A DNA stretch of 49,534 nt, from positions 1-49,534 of the forward strand of contig NZ_JALAMS010000043.1 in the NCBI RefSeq assembly GCF_026790145.1. Direction: 5' to 3'. The stretch is from Bacillus_I endophytica_A (GTDB lineage Bacteria; Bacillota; Bacilli; Bacillales; Bacillaceae_H). Positions 7,427-15,131 of the stretch are shown one piece after another. Under the pieces are notes generated by a model. The model ran no database searches. It had not been told where the DNA came from and saw only the letters and a list, made by a program, of their open reading frames with translations. The number at the start of each line of letters is the position of its first letter. Within the stretch, counting starts at the first letter, position 1. The position numbers and the translations under genes are program-made.

Positions 7427-8332
7427 TTGACTAGAAAGAATAAAAAATTAAAGAATGTACAATATGTAGGCAATTTTGAACACATTTTCAAGTGTCCTAT
7501 TTGTGATTCATCTATGAGAGTTTGTGAATTTAAAAGTTTAATTTGTTCAAATAATCATACCTTTGATTTTGCTAAACAAGGGTATCTCAACTTAATGATT
7601 CATCCAATAAAAACGAAGTATAATAAAGAACTTTTTGAAGCTCGAAAAAAACTTATTGTAGATGACAGGTTTTTTGAACCACTAAGTCAAACCATTGTTA
7701 ATTCTATAAATAAAGAAAGCCATGTAAAAAAAGAAAACATATCTATACTTGATATGGGATGTGGGGAAGGTTCTCATTTATCTACTACCTGTAACATGCT
7801 TAAATCTTATCAGAAAAGGAATGTCATAGGAGTAGGTATTGATATCTCTAAAGAAGGCGTCTTAGTAGCTTCCCGAAGTTATAATAACAAGGTTTGGGTG
7901 GCTGCTGATCTTGCAAATACGCCTTTTAAAGATAAACAGTTTGATGTTATCCTTAATATTTTGTCTCCTTCAAATTATGGAGAATTTAACCGCCTGTTAA
8001 AAGATGATGGAGTAATAATTAAGGTTGTTCCTCAAAAAGGATATTTGAAAGAATTAAGAAAAGCTTTTTTTAGTGAAGATAAAAAGCAATCCTATTCTAA
8101 TAAGGAAACGGTTGAACGATTTAAAGAAAATTTCGATTTGTTAAGTCGTTCAAACTTATATTATAAAATGATATTAAATAAATCTTCTATACAATCGTTA
8201 CTCAAAATGACGCCTTTGACATGGGCGGTGAAGAAAGACAAAATGAACTTATTTATGGAAAAGGATTTTTACAATATAACCATTAATTTAGAAATATTAA
8301 TTGGTAAAAAGAAAATAAAAAGAGAAAGTTGA
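7427..8332 (+). CDS. rlmA: 23S rRNA (guanine-N1)-methyltransferase, RlmA family
   Basis: This 301-residue enzyme matches the RlmA family (RlmA-I at G745, RlmA-II/TlrB at G748), which methylates N1 of a guanine in 23S rRNA helix 35 with SAM. It has an N-terminal zinc ribbon (Cys23, Cys26, Cys40, His44: CPIC...CSNNH), followed by the family phrase FDFAKQGYLNLM, then a Rossmann methyltransferase fold with ILDMGCGEGSH at about residues 111-121. I chose the TTG at 7427 because GAGGTG lies 6 bases upstream; an ATG at 7409 has none. TlrB-type methylation contributes to resistance to tylosin-like macrolides, which agrees with the macrolide-arrest motif in the leader. G748 versus G745 specificity cannot be decided here. 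Confidence 0.88.
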   Translation: MTRKNKKLKNVQYVGNFEHIFKCPICDSSMRVCEFKSLICSNNHTFDFAKQGYLNLMIHPIKTKYNKELFEARKKLIVDDRFFEPLSQTIVNSINKESHVKKENISILDMGCGEGSHLSTTCNMLKSYQKRNVIGVGIDISKEGVLVASRSYNNKVWVAADLANTPFKDKQFDVILNILSPSNYGEFNRLLKDDGVIIKVVPQKGYLKELRKAFFSEDKKQSYSNKETVERFKENFDLLSRSNLYYKMILNKSSIQSLLKMTPLTWAVKKDKMNLFMEKDFYNITINLEILIGKKKIKRES

Positions 8333-8339
8333 AATAATA

Positions 8340-8383
8340 AACAGAGGAGAGCTTTTAATAAGAAAGCTCTCCTCTGTTTATTA
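8340..8383 (+). terminator. Rho-independent terminator after rlmA
   Basis: A perfect 15-16 bp stem (ACAGAGGAGAGCTTT and complement) with a short loop, followed by TTATT, sits just after the rlmA stop. Confidence 0.85.
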
Positions 8384-8946
8384 CCGATAAGGTGTGTTAT
8401 GTAAAGTTTATCTACTAAGGATTGTATACAGATAAAAGTACAACAAGGGTGGTTGTGTAGGTATAGGGGGATTTTCTATTCGGAAAGAAAGTATAAAAAC
8501 AGGATAAAGAGAAATCATTTTAGATGAAAGAAAAGTAAATCATCAACAAGGGGATTAGTGAAAAAATAGGAGGTAATCCCACAAACCTATAGTAGTTATT
8601 GTAATGAACACACACAAATATAGGCCCGAATTTTGCAATTATCTTCTGTTTTGCAGGGTATAACTTTATTAAATGCAAAATCTGAGTCCTATAATAAAAT
8701 TTATGTAAATAAACTTCGTAATATAATATACAGGCTAAAAAAGAAAAAACTCCTCATGCTTTTATAAAGTAGGAGTTTCTTCTTTGAAGAAGATAATTGT
8801 TCTTTTTATTTATTAAAAAATATGGACTTGTGAGGTGTTTTTAATCAAATTTTATTACAAAGCTACATTTAGAAAGTAGTATATATTTGCATCAGAATCG
8901 AAAAAGTAGCCTTGAAATGCTTTTCTCTAACAATTATACAAAAATA
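8384..8946. other. Intergenic stretch with one terminator hairpin
   Basis: There is no credible gene in these 560 bases. A hairpin AAACTCCT/AGGAGTTT at 8747-8778, flanked by AAAGAAAAA on its left, reads as a rho-independent terminator for the minus-strand phosphodiesterase. Nothing else stands out. Confidence 0.6.
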
Positions 8947-9774
8947 TTAGTTTCTTGGATCTACATAATCCGGATAATCCGTAATTATGGCGTCAACTCC
9001 CACATCTAATAAAAAAGATGCGGCCTCTTGACTACGTACTGTCCAAGACCCAATTTTCATACCAAGGGAGTGAACTTGATTTACTAAATCTTCAGTAACA
9101 ATTCCATAGCTTGGGTTAAAATAATCAGCATAAGTCGAAAATTCTTGTAAGGCTTGTTCTGTTGTGTCTGCACTTGAAGATGTTAAAACGCCAATTGGAA
9201 CTTTGGGAAGAAGCTCATTCATTTTTTTCATTGATTTATGATTAAATGATTGGACAATTATTTTTTCATTTTGTGGTTTATCAAGATTTCGTTCTTTTAA
9301 TTCTTTAGTTACATTTTCTTCAATCCCAGGATAAAGCTCCGGAGCTTTTAATTCTATTAATATTCCAACTTTCCCATGGTAACGATCAAGTATCTCATCA
9401 AATGTTGGGATTTGTGCCCCTGCAAATTGCTCACCTTTCCAGCTGCCTGCATCTAGGTCTCTTAGTTCTTTAAACGTGAGATTTCCAACCTTTCCAGATC
9501 CATCTGTTGTACGATCAACTGTCGTATCATGGATAAGAACTAGTTTGCCATCCTTACTTCTTTGAACATCAATTTCTATATAGTCCGCCTTCATTTCTAC
9601 TGCTTTATCAAAAGCAGCAATCGTATTTTCAGGTGCATATGCTGATGCACCGCGATGGGCAACATTATCAACCTTTCTTAAATCCCCCGTTGTTTCTGCT
9701 GCAAAAGCCTGACTTAGTGGACTGAATAACAAAGTAAATGCTAATCCGGCCCCTGCCAATAATTTTTTGTTCAT
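8947..9774 (-). CDS. Secreted glycerophosphodiester phosphodiesterase
   Basis: This enzyme hydrolyses glycerophosphodiesters to glycerol-3-phosphate and an alcohol outside the cell. From the chosen start the 275-residue protein has a signal peptide ending at AFA, near residue 26. It then has the GDPD TIM barrel with HRGA at 40-43, PEN at 48-50, EIDV at 67-70 and catalytic His82 in the LIHD strand. The second catalytic His and the metal-binding Glu/Asp residues are present, and length fits secreted GlpQ-type enzymes. An ATG three codons upstream touches the GGGAG ribosome binding site without a spacer, so I used the MNKK start. It is monocistronic. Phosphate control (PhoP) is common in the family, but no Pho box is visible. 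Confidence 0.9.
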   Translation of the reverse strand: MNKKLLAGAGLAFTLLFSPLSQAFAAETTGDLRKVDNVAHRGASAYAPENTIAAFDKAVEMKADYIEIDVQRSKDGKLVLIHDTTVDRTTDGSGKVGNLTFKELRDLDAGSWKGEQFAGAQIPTFDEILDRYHGKVGILIELKAPELYPGIEENVTKELKERNLDKPQNEKIIVQSFNHKSMKKMNELLPKVPIGVLTSSSADTTEQALQEFSTYADYFNPSYGIVTEDLVNQVHSLGMKIGSWTVRSQEAASFLLDVGVDAIITDYPDYVDPRN

Positions 9775-9958
9775 GTTCTTCATCTCCCATCTAAAATATG
9801 AATACCAATATTATTTTAGAAAAAGAATGTTGTTGAAGTATGTATTTATATTTACATCTAAATAATGATTTTGTAAATAAAAGTAGACATTTTGACTTAA
9901 TTTTATTTACAAACTTACTATTTATTAGAAAAACCAGGATCTCTCTACTGTTTTTTAC

Positions 9959-10001
9959 TGAACTGTTGCATCTCTATAGTTAAGTAGAGATGCAACAGTT
10001 T
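9959..10001. repeat. Perfect 15-bp inverted repeat
   Basis: AACTGTTGCATCTCT (9961-9975) and its exact complement (9986-10000) surround a 10-base loop. It lacks a proper T-run on either side, so it is not a typical terminator. It could be an operator or a relic. Confidence 0.6.
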
Positions 10002-10053
10002 CTTAACTATATTGTTCGAAAACCTTATCCCTTATAAGCTAATATAAACAGAA

Positions 10054-10102
10054 AAAGAAAAAACGACCTTCATGCGAAAGGAGAAAGGTTGTTTTTTCTT
10101 CG
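10054..10102 (-). terminator. Terminator, probably for the DinB gene
   Basis: The stem AGAAAAAACGACCTT pairs with AAGGTTGTTTTTTCT (one G-U). It is A/T-flanked on both sides, so it can act in both directions. It lies downstream of the minus-strand DinB gene. Confidence 0.65.
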
Positions 10103-10232
10103 TAGGCATATTATATATGAGATAGCAACTTGGCTGCTTCATAAGTAGCTTTTAGATTATAGGTAAAGGCAGTAAATAAAAAATAATAAACAAAGGGTTT
10201 TTTATTTGCTATATACTAAATAGTTAATGTTC

Positions 10233-10331
10233 TTATTGAAATGCATGTCTTGCAATGTCCAGAAATGATTGAATGGCAGGTGATATCCATTTTCCTTTAC
10301 GTATACTTTTCCAGATGGTCTTCAAAAGCAG
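10233..10331 (-). pseudogene. C-terminal remnant of a LysR-family regulator
   Basis: About 32 codons remain, reading LLLKTIWKSIRKGKWISPAI, then QSFLDIARHAFQ and a stop. The 'W+..R+..+SPA.Q.FLD.A' pattern is the usual end of the LysR substrate-binding domain. A stop codon precedes it, and no upstream regulator sequence is left. It is a truncated relic. Confidence 0.55.
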
Positions 10332-10378
10332 TTATTTATACTTATTGCTTATATTAACTAATATAATCTCTTTTTAAG

Positions 10379-10864
10379 TTAAGGTAATCCTAAGATGTCC
10401 GTATTGTTAGGGGTGTATCCCAGTAGACGTAGCATGGCTACAATTTGACCTTTATGATGAAACTCATGTGTAATGGAATGTAGTAGCAATTGATGAGGCG
10501 TTTTCTTGACAATACCACTGCCTGGCTTCCAGGAAAGTTCTCTTTCAATAACATCATCGAATTTATGACTAAATTGTTTAAATACAGCATCTACATATAC
10601 ATCTGCTTGTTCGAAATAGATTTGAATATCGTTTATCTTCATATTACTAATCACTTCTTTTGTTAATAAAGGGTTTTTAGTTTGTGATAATACAAAAGAA
10701 CCAAGCCACGCATGATAACAACCTGCCACATGAATTAAAGAATCTCTGACACTTTGAAAACCGAACCCAAGCTCTTTTGTAAAATCTCCTTCGTTTAATT
10801 GTTTGCACTGATCTAATAAAATGTGTCTTGTTTGTTTTACCCAATCGTATTCTTGTTTTTTCAT
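10379..10864 (-). CDS. DinB/YfiT-fold family protein
   Basis: This 161-residue four-helix-bundle protein has the three DinB metal ligands in place: His45 (LIHVAGCYH) and the HEFHHKGQ motif at 133-140 (His133, His137). Members bind Zn or Ni and act as damage-inducible proteins or thiol-dependent transferases such as bacillithiol transferases, mostly cytoplasmic. The exact substrate cannot be told. An AGGAGA site lies 7 bases before the ATG. It stands alone. Two further DinB-fold genes occur in this window (21983 and 42682), with low mutual similarity outside the motifs. Confidence 0.85.
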   Translation of the reverse strand: MKKQEYDWVKQTRHILLDQCKQLNEGDFTKELGFGFQSVRDSLIHVAGCYHAWLGSFVLSQTKNPLLTKEVISNMKINDIQIYFEQADVYVDAVFKQFSHKFDDVIERELSWKPGSGIVKKTPHQLLLHSITHEFHHKGQIVAMLRLLGYTPNNTDILGLP

Positions 10865-10968
10865 AACTATTTCTCCTATGTTTGAATATTGCGATTTTTT
10901 AAGCCTGTAATGTTAATTGTACATTAAATTGTGAAAGATAACCTTAAAAATAGTGTGAATTACACAGA

Positions 10969-11036
10969 TTATCGGCATCTATGTTTGTATATGCAAAAGA
11001 CATTTAAGTCTTATCTTAAATGTCTTTTGCAATGTT
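10969..11036 (-). repeat. Hairpin repeat family B, copy 1 (terminator of the cupin gene)
   Basis: ATCGGCATCTATGTTTGTAT is followed by a 16-bp hairpin, GCAAAAGACATTTAAG and complement. A near copy is at 31500-31563. Both copies lie just after the end of a minus-strand gene and probably serve as terminators. Confidence 0.7.
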
Positions 11037-11047
11037 TATGTTATTTT

Positions 11048-11395
11048 TCATTTATCAATCATGATAGTATCAGCGTTTTTATCTTCAAAACAGAGATTTA
11101 CCGTTCTTTGTTTAGCTCTAGTTCTATGTGCAGTTCCAGCTGGAATAAGTAATGTATCATTTGGTTTTAAAACGATAGTATCCTTATCTTCGAAGTCAAT
11201 TAACAACTCACCTTCTAAAACCATAAATAGTTCATCAGAATTAGAATGGTAATGCCACTTGTATTCACCTGAAAATACGGCAATACGAAGACAGTGATTA
11301 TTGACATCAGACACAGCAAAATTCACATGTTGATCTTTAATATTCTTTGTAATTTCCTGAAGGTTAATCTTTTCTAAATCTACTTTCCTTATCAT
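11048..11395 (-). CDS. Cupin-domain protein
   Basis: This 115-residue single-domain cupin has the two conserved boxes. Box 1 is around WHYHSNSDELFMVLEGEL (His54, His56, Glu60 as metal ligands). Box 2 is around PNDTLLIPAGTAHRTRA, with the last metal His at about 97. Such small cupins are metal-dependent isomerases, dioxygenases or sugar-binding proteins; this sequence does not settle which. An AGGGGA ribosome binding site precedes the ATG. It forms a single-gene unit ending in the family B hairpin. Confidence 0.85.
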   Translation of the reverse strand: MIRKVDLEKINLQEITKNIKDQHVNFAVSDVNNHCLRIAVFSGEYKWHYHSNSDELFMVLEGELLIDFEDKDTIVLKPNDTLLIPAGTAHRTRAKQRTVNLCFEDKNADTIMIDK

Positions 11396-11495
11396 TTACA
11401 TTCCCCTTTGCCATTTTAGTGTTCTTCCTTTATTTTACTACACTTACTATGGTGTATCTATCATACCTTTCCAGTTTGCATAAAACATGGTATAA

Positions 11496-11563
11496 GTAGT
11501 AAAAAAACACAAGCCTGTTGGTTTCCAACGAAATTGTACTTTTTCTTTTCCGTTTATGTGAAA
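11496..11563. repeat. Dispersed palindromic repeat, family A, copy 5 (degenerate)
   Basis: AGTAAAAAAACACAAGCCTG, then a mismatched closing arm AAATTGTACTTTTTCTTTTCC, then TTTATGTGAAAT. It has the family's order of elements but weakened pairing. Confidence 0.5.
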
Positions 11564-11570
11564 TTTTACA

Positions 11571-11611
11571 GACTTAAAATCATATAGATTTTAAGTCTAA
11601 ATCTATATGAT
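11571..11611 (+). promoter_or_regulatory. Two overlapping, mutually exclusive palindromes
   Basis: Palindrome 1 is GACTTAAAAT/ATTTTAAGTC (11571-11597). Palindrome 2 is ATCATATAGATTT/AAATCTATATGAT (11579-11611). The right arm of the first lies in the loop and left arm of the second, so only one can form at a time. It lies 135 bases upstream of the site-2 protease gene. Confidence 0.5.
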
Positions 11612-11745
11612 GAATATTTATTATAAGAAAACACTTATTTGTAACCATATGGAAAGTATTTTGTGTTATCTTGTTATTGTTTCTTCCTGTTGATTTAAAG
11701 GAATAGAAGAGTGAAAAATAAATGGACATAAAGGTGTGTTTTTGA

Positions 11746-12921
11746 TTGAGTAGAGGAACAACGTTGAAGAAAGAGAAGTTAAAGAAAGAAAAGCAAAATA
11801 AAAATAAAGGTACCTGGGGAGTGATAGGAGGGATTGTTCTCTTAGGCTTAGGGAAAATGAAGTGGCTCTTAGCCATTTTAAAATTTGCCAAGTTGTCCAC
11901 TCTTATTTCTATGATACTTTCACTAGGTGCCTATGGACTTGTTTATGGATGGAAGTTTGGTTTTGCCTTGATTTATTTACTGTTAGTTCATGAACTCGGA
12001 CATTATGTCGCTTGTAAGATGAGAGGTCTTTCTGTAAAACCGACCTTATTTATTCCCTTTATTGGAGCAGCCGTACGTATGGAGAAAATGCCAAAAAGCG
12101 CAGCGGAAATGGCGTTTATTGCGTATATGGGTCCCGTATTTGGCGTTCTTTCACTTGTTCCACCTATTCTCTTATATCTAACTACGGCATCTTCTTTGTG
12201 GTTGGTTGTCCTATCATTTGGTTCCTTGATTAACCTATTTAACTTAATTCCATTTGGAGGGTTGGATGGAGGAAAGATAGTAGGGGGAATTAGCACAAAA
12301 TTATGGTTTTTGGGACTTATCCTTATTACTGCCTTTGTTATCTATACACACTCCGTTTTAGCTACCATTATTGCGATCTTAGGAGTTATTCACCTATGGT
12401 ACTTCCATAAAAAGAATAAGACATTAGATAAAGATAAACAAGAAGTAACGGCAGCTCGCATACTTTATCATCGTCTTCAAGAAGTTAAAGAAGAGCCTCA
12501 TTTATTTAGAGAGGCTATTCGTGATTTTAATCTTGAAAAAGATAGCTTAGTGCAATTAGAAGTGGCACAACTCTATGAGGAGTTTAGGGGAACTGTTCAA
12601 AATGTAAATCTAAGAAAACCGGTTGTAATAGAAGGGGAGCCATTAGATGAATTCGCTCAAGCTCGCTTACAAGAAGAATTAGAGGACTATGGCCTTTATC
12701 AAAAGGCATCGGAAACCTTCCTACAACAACTTGAAGAGTATCTGACACAAGAAGAAACCGATTTACAGTATGCAGAGAGCTACCGTACAACAAGTACAAA
12801 GTCGAGAGCCATAACGTTTATCATTTATATAGCCCTTATTATTGTGTTATCTGTATGTCTAGATGTCAGCAAAGAATTGCTCCATATGCATCCAGAAGCG
12901 CGAGAATTTTTTAATCGTTAA
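11746..12921 (+). CDS. Site-2 protease family membrane metalloprotease (M50)
   Basis: This 391-residue intramembrane zinc protease has a Lys-rich N-terminal tail (residues 8-22), several membrane helices, and the zinc motif HELGH at 82-86. The third-ligand motif is in NLIPFGGLDGG (LDGG at 173-176). A soluble, Glu/Gln-rich helical domain of about 120 residues follows (225-340), then one last membrane helix near 345-365. This layout matches Bacillus site-2-protease-like proteins with a C-terminal cytoplasmic extension. Known members cleave anti-sigma or sporulation factors; the target here is unknown. I used the TTG at 11746, which has AAGGTG nine bases upstream. It is monocistronic with its own terminator. 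Confidence 0.85.
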   Translation: MSRGTTLKKEKLKKEKQNKNKGTWGVIGGIVLLGLGKMKWLLAILKFAKLSTLISMILSLGAYGLVYGWKFGFALIYLLLVHELGHYVACKMRGLSVKPTLFIPFIGAAVRMEKMPKSAAEMAFIAYMGPVFGVLSLVPPILLYLTTASSLWLVVLSFGSLINLFNLIPFGGLDGGKIVGGISTKLWFLGLILITAFVIYTHSVLATIIAILGVIHLWYFHKKNKTLDKDKQEVTAARILYHRLQEVKEEPHLFREAIRDFNLEKDSLVQLEVAQLYEEFRGTVQNVNLRKPVVIEGEPLDEFAQARLQEELEDYGLYQKASETFLQQLEEYLTQEETDLQYAESYRTTSTKSRAITFIIYIALIIVLSVCLDVSKELLHMHPEAREFFNR

Positions 12922-12931
12922 TAAGACAAAA

Positions 12932-12986
12932 AGGAAAAAGACTATCCCACGATACATAATATGCAGAGGTAGTCTTTTTCTTTTGA
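12932..12986 (+). terminator. Terminator after the site-2 protease
   Basis: The stem GAAAAAGACTA (12934-12944) pairs with TAGTCTTTTTC (12970-12980), followed by TTTTG. Confidence 0.75.
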
Positions 12987-13069
12987 TGCATTTACTATTC
13001 GAATTAACAGGTCGTCCTACATATTAATATATAGGTAGTTTTTACTTTACATAACAGACATTCTAGGTA

Positions 13070-13111
13070 CTAAAAAGAGCATCTAATTTATGATATTAGA
13101 TGCTCTTTTAT
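13070..13111 (-). terminator. Bidirectional terminator overlapping a small ORF
   Basis: A stem of about 14 bp, AAAGAGCATCTAAT and complement around a 6-7 base loop, is flanked by A and T runs. It covers the stop codon of the small minus-strand ORF at 13083. Confidence 0.75.
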
Positions 13112-13190
13112 CTTTAAAAAATGCGCCCCAACTAATGACACTAAGGAAAGTTAAAACCAAGATAATAAGAGATTTTATGAATACCTCCAT
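13083..13190 (-). CDS. 35-residue small membrane protein
   Basis: The sequence begins MEVFIKSLIILVLTFLSVIS, followed by WGAFFKDKRASNIIN and a stop. It is one membrane helix with a charged tail. A very good ribosome binding site (AGGGAGG) lies 8 bases before the ATG, and a strong terminator overlaps the stop, so it is a complete short transcription unit. I do not know the family. Single-helix proteins of this size often modulate a transporter or a kinase, but nothing nearby identifies a partner. Confidence 0.55.
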   Translation of the reverse strand: MEVFIKSLIILVLTFLSVISWGAFFKDKRASNIIN

Positions 13191-13422
13191 TCGTTGTTCC
13201 CTCCCTGTGTATTTTAAATAAATTTACTTCTTTAGATTTTACTTTATACGGTGGAAATCTTTTATTTTTATATGTATAACATATTCGCTTCTAATTCACA
13301 TCATGTGATTTATCGGCAGAAAACAACATGTTATAACCTGCTTCTTCATTTGAGGGTTAAATTAATAAGTTCCTAATAAATAGGAGAAAATAAATATACC
13401 TTCAAAAAAGAGGTGTCTAAAT

Positions 13423-13920
13423 ATGCACTCAATCATTCAAAATTTAGATTTATCTGCAAAAGGCATTTGGTTTCCTATCTCTGTAGGACTTCTATTATTA
13501 TTCTTTTCCCTTTTTATGCCTAAAAGAAGAATTAACTGGTTAGAGTTTTATATTACTTTTGGCGTTGTAGGTTATGTAGCTTGGATTTCTGATACAGTAG
13601 TGGGAGGCATGTTAGATTGGGTAGATCTAGGTAATCCTAAAATTACGGGACTTGGTGAATTTGCAAGCTATAGTTTTATCCCTTCATCACTTTCTGTTAT
13701 TTATCTAAACTATGCCAAGAAAACTAACAAATGGATTCTTGTTCTTCTCTTTACGTTATTATCAACTTTAATTGAATGGATAATGATACAAACAGGGTAT
13801 TTAAAAATGAAAAATTGGGGCTTTTTCGTTTTTTCCATCATTGCCTATTTGATTGTATTCAGTCTTATTCTTCCTGTTCACATAAAAGTGATAAAGAAGC
13901 ACTTACTACATCATAAATAA
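13423..13920 (+). CDS. Hypothetical multi-pass membrane protein
   Basis: This 165-residue protein has about five hydrophobic segments (residues 16-32, 41-60, 76-96, 102-120 and 130-152) and a basic C-terminus with several His residues. It resembles the small CBO0543-type membrane proteins of Bacillus in size and helix spacing, but I cannot confirm that by eye. A good GAGGTG ribosome binding site lies before the ATG. A family C hairpin with a T-rich tail about 70 bases after the stop probably ends the transcript. Confidence 0.65.
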   Translation: MHSIIQNLDLSAKGIWFPISVGLLLLFFSLFMPKRRINWLEFYITFGVVGYVAWISDTVVGGMLDWVDLGNPKITGLGEFASYSFIPSSLSVIYLNYAKKTNKWILVLLFTLLSTLIEWIMIQTGYLKMKNWGFFVFSIIAYLIVFSLILPVHIKVIKKHLLHHK

Positions 13921-13987
13921 AATTCTATATCTATGAGCAACCTACTCAAGATAAGTAAAGTATCACGCTTAAAAGCTGATAGGTAAC

Positions 13988-14030
13988 AGAAAACACCTAC
14001 TGTTTACAATCCAGTAGGTGTTTCTATTTT
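13988..14030 (+). repeat. Hairpin repeat, family C, copy 2 (terminator)
   Basis: GAAAACACCTACTGTTTACA, then the closing arm CAGTAGGTGTTTCTATTTTT. It is longer than the copy at 5907 and is a good rho-independent terminator for the 13423 gene. Confidence 0.7.
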
Positions 14031-14056
14031 TGGACTGTATAAGATATTCATTTTTA

Positions 14057-14155
14057 GTTTATATAAAATATGTTCGAGGAAGTAAAAAAGCACAAACCAG
14101 TTGGTTGCCAATGCGTTTGCGCTTTTTTACTTCCTTTAGATATACTTTTTCGAAT
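14057..14155. repeat. Dispersed palindromic repeat, family A, copy 6
   Basis: This copy is complete: ATATAAAATATGTTCGAGGA leads into a long hairpin (GGAAGTAAAAAAGCACAAAC and closing arm GCGCTTTTTTACTTCC), then TTTAGATATACTTTTTCG. The arms extend over about 20 bp. The remaining DNA to 14443 holds only short frames without ribosome binding sites. Confidence 0.75.
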
Positions 14156-14443
14156 CTAAGAAAAGACGAATCATTTATGGAAGTGTTTGAACAGAAATTC
14201 TGTACTGAAATATGGGTTCTTTCTATTCAGCAATTGGGCCATTTAATGGAGGAAGAATCTTAAGGGAAATTGAATACTTAATAGAAATGATAGTATGGTA
14301 TTTGAAGGGAATTGCACTTAAACTATAGGTATATGCTAGTTTGGTAAAATTAGTAGCTCTATTCAAAAATAAAGGCTGTAAATAATGAAAATATAAAAAA
14401 TTTGGTGGAAGAAACAATACCTAAATGATTATAGGGAGAGAAA

Positions 14444-15010
14444 ATGATGTGCAATAACGTAAAATCAAGAAGAATAATTTTAGATTTAGCAGTTACTTTA
14501 GATGGTTTTATTGAAGGGAGAAATGGAGAAGTTGATTGGTGCATCATGGATTCTGAAATGGGATTTATTAATTTCTTAAATCAAATTGATACTATTTTAT
14601 ATGGAAGAAAAAGCTACGATTTATGGGGACAATTTACTCCAGAAATTGAAGATACTGAAACTGAAAAAGAACTTTGGGAATTAGTTCATAGTAAAGAAAA
14701 ATATGTGTTTTCCAGAACGCAAAAAGGGACTGATAATAAAGCAATATTTATAAATGATAATATTATTGAAGAAGTAAATAAATTAAAGAATAAGCCTGGT
14801 AAAGACATCTGGCTATATGGCGGAGGGAGTCTAATCACAACATTTATCAATTTAGGGCTTGTTGATGAATTTAGATTATCTGTGCACCCTGTTATTTTGG
14901 GAGAAGGAAAACCGTTGTTTATTGATATAAAAAAAAGGTTGAATTTAAAAGTGGTTAATACAAGAACGTTCTCCTCTGGTGTTGTGCAACTAATCTATCA
15001 TATTAAATAG
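14444..15010 (+). CDS. Dihydrofolate reductase/RibD C-terminal family protein
   Basis: This 188-residue protein has the fold shared by dihydrofolate reductases and the RibD reductase domain, close to the Bacillus YyaP/YwjB type. It opens with the strand and phrase LDLAVTLDGFIEG, has a YGRKSYDLW segment for nucleotide binding near residue 50, and a GGGSL turn (about 127-131) that holds the NADPH phosphates. It ends with VHPVILGEGKPLF, typical of the group. Substrate is not known for most members; true folate reductase activity is unlikely. A GGGAGAG site precedes the ATG. It stands alone before the VOC gene, with about 120 bases between. Confidence 0.82.
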   Translation: MMCNNVKSRRIILDLAVTLDGFIEGRNGEVDWCIMDSEMGFINFLNQIDTILYGRKSYDLWGQFTPEIEDTETEKELWELVHSKEKYVFSRTQKGTDNKAIFINDNIIEEVNKLKNKPGKDIWLYGGGSLITTFINLGLVDEFRLSVHPVILGEGKPLFIDIKKRLNLKVVNTRTFSSGVVQLIYHIK

Positions 15011-15131
15011 GAATTAATAATATGGAAGACTTGAATTCTTAATAATAGAGTTTTTTGAAACTACAGCAATATTGTTTCATGTATGTAGCAGAAATCGATT
15101 CGTCGCAAATTTTAAAGGAGGCAAAAACAGT

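Noticed and set aside
14018..14263. 81-codon plus-strand frame
   Set aside because: It runs through family A and C repeats and has no ribosome binding site.
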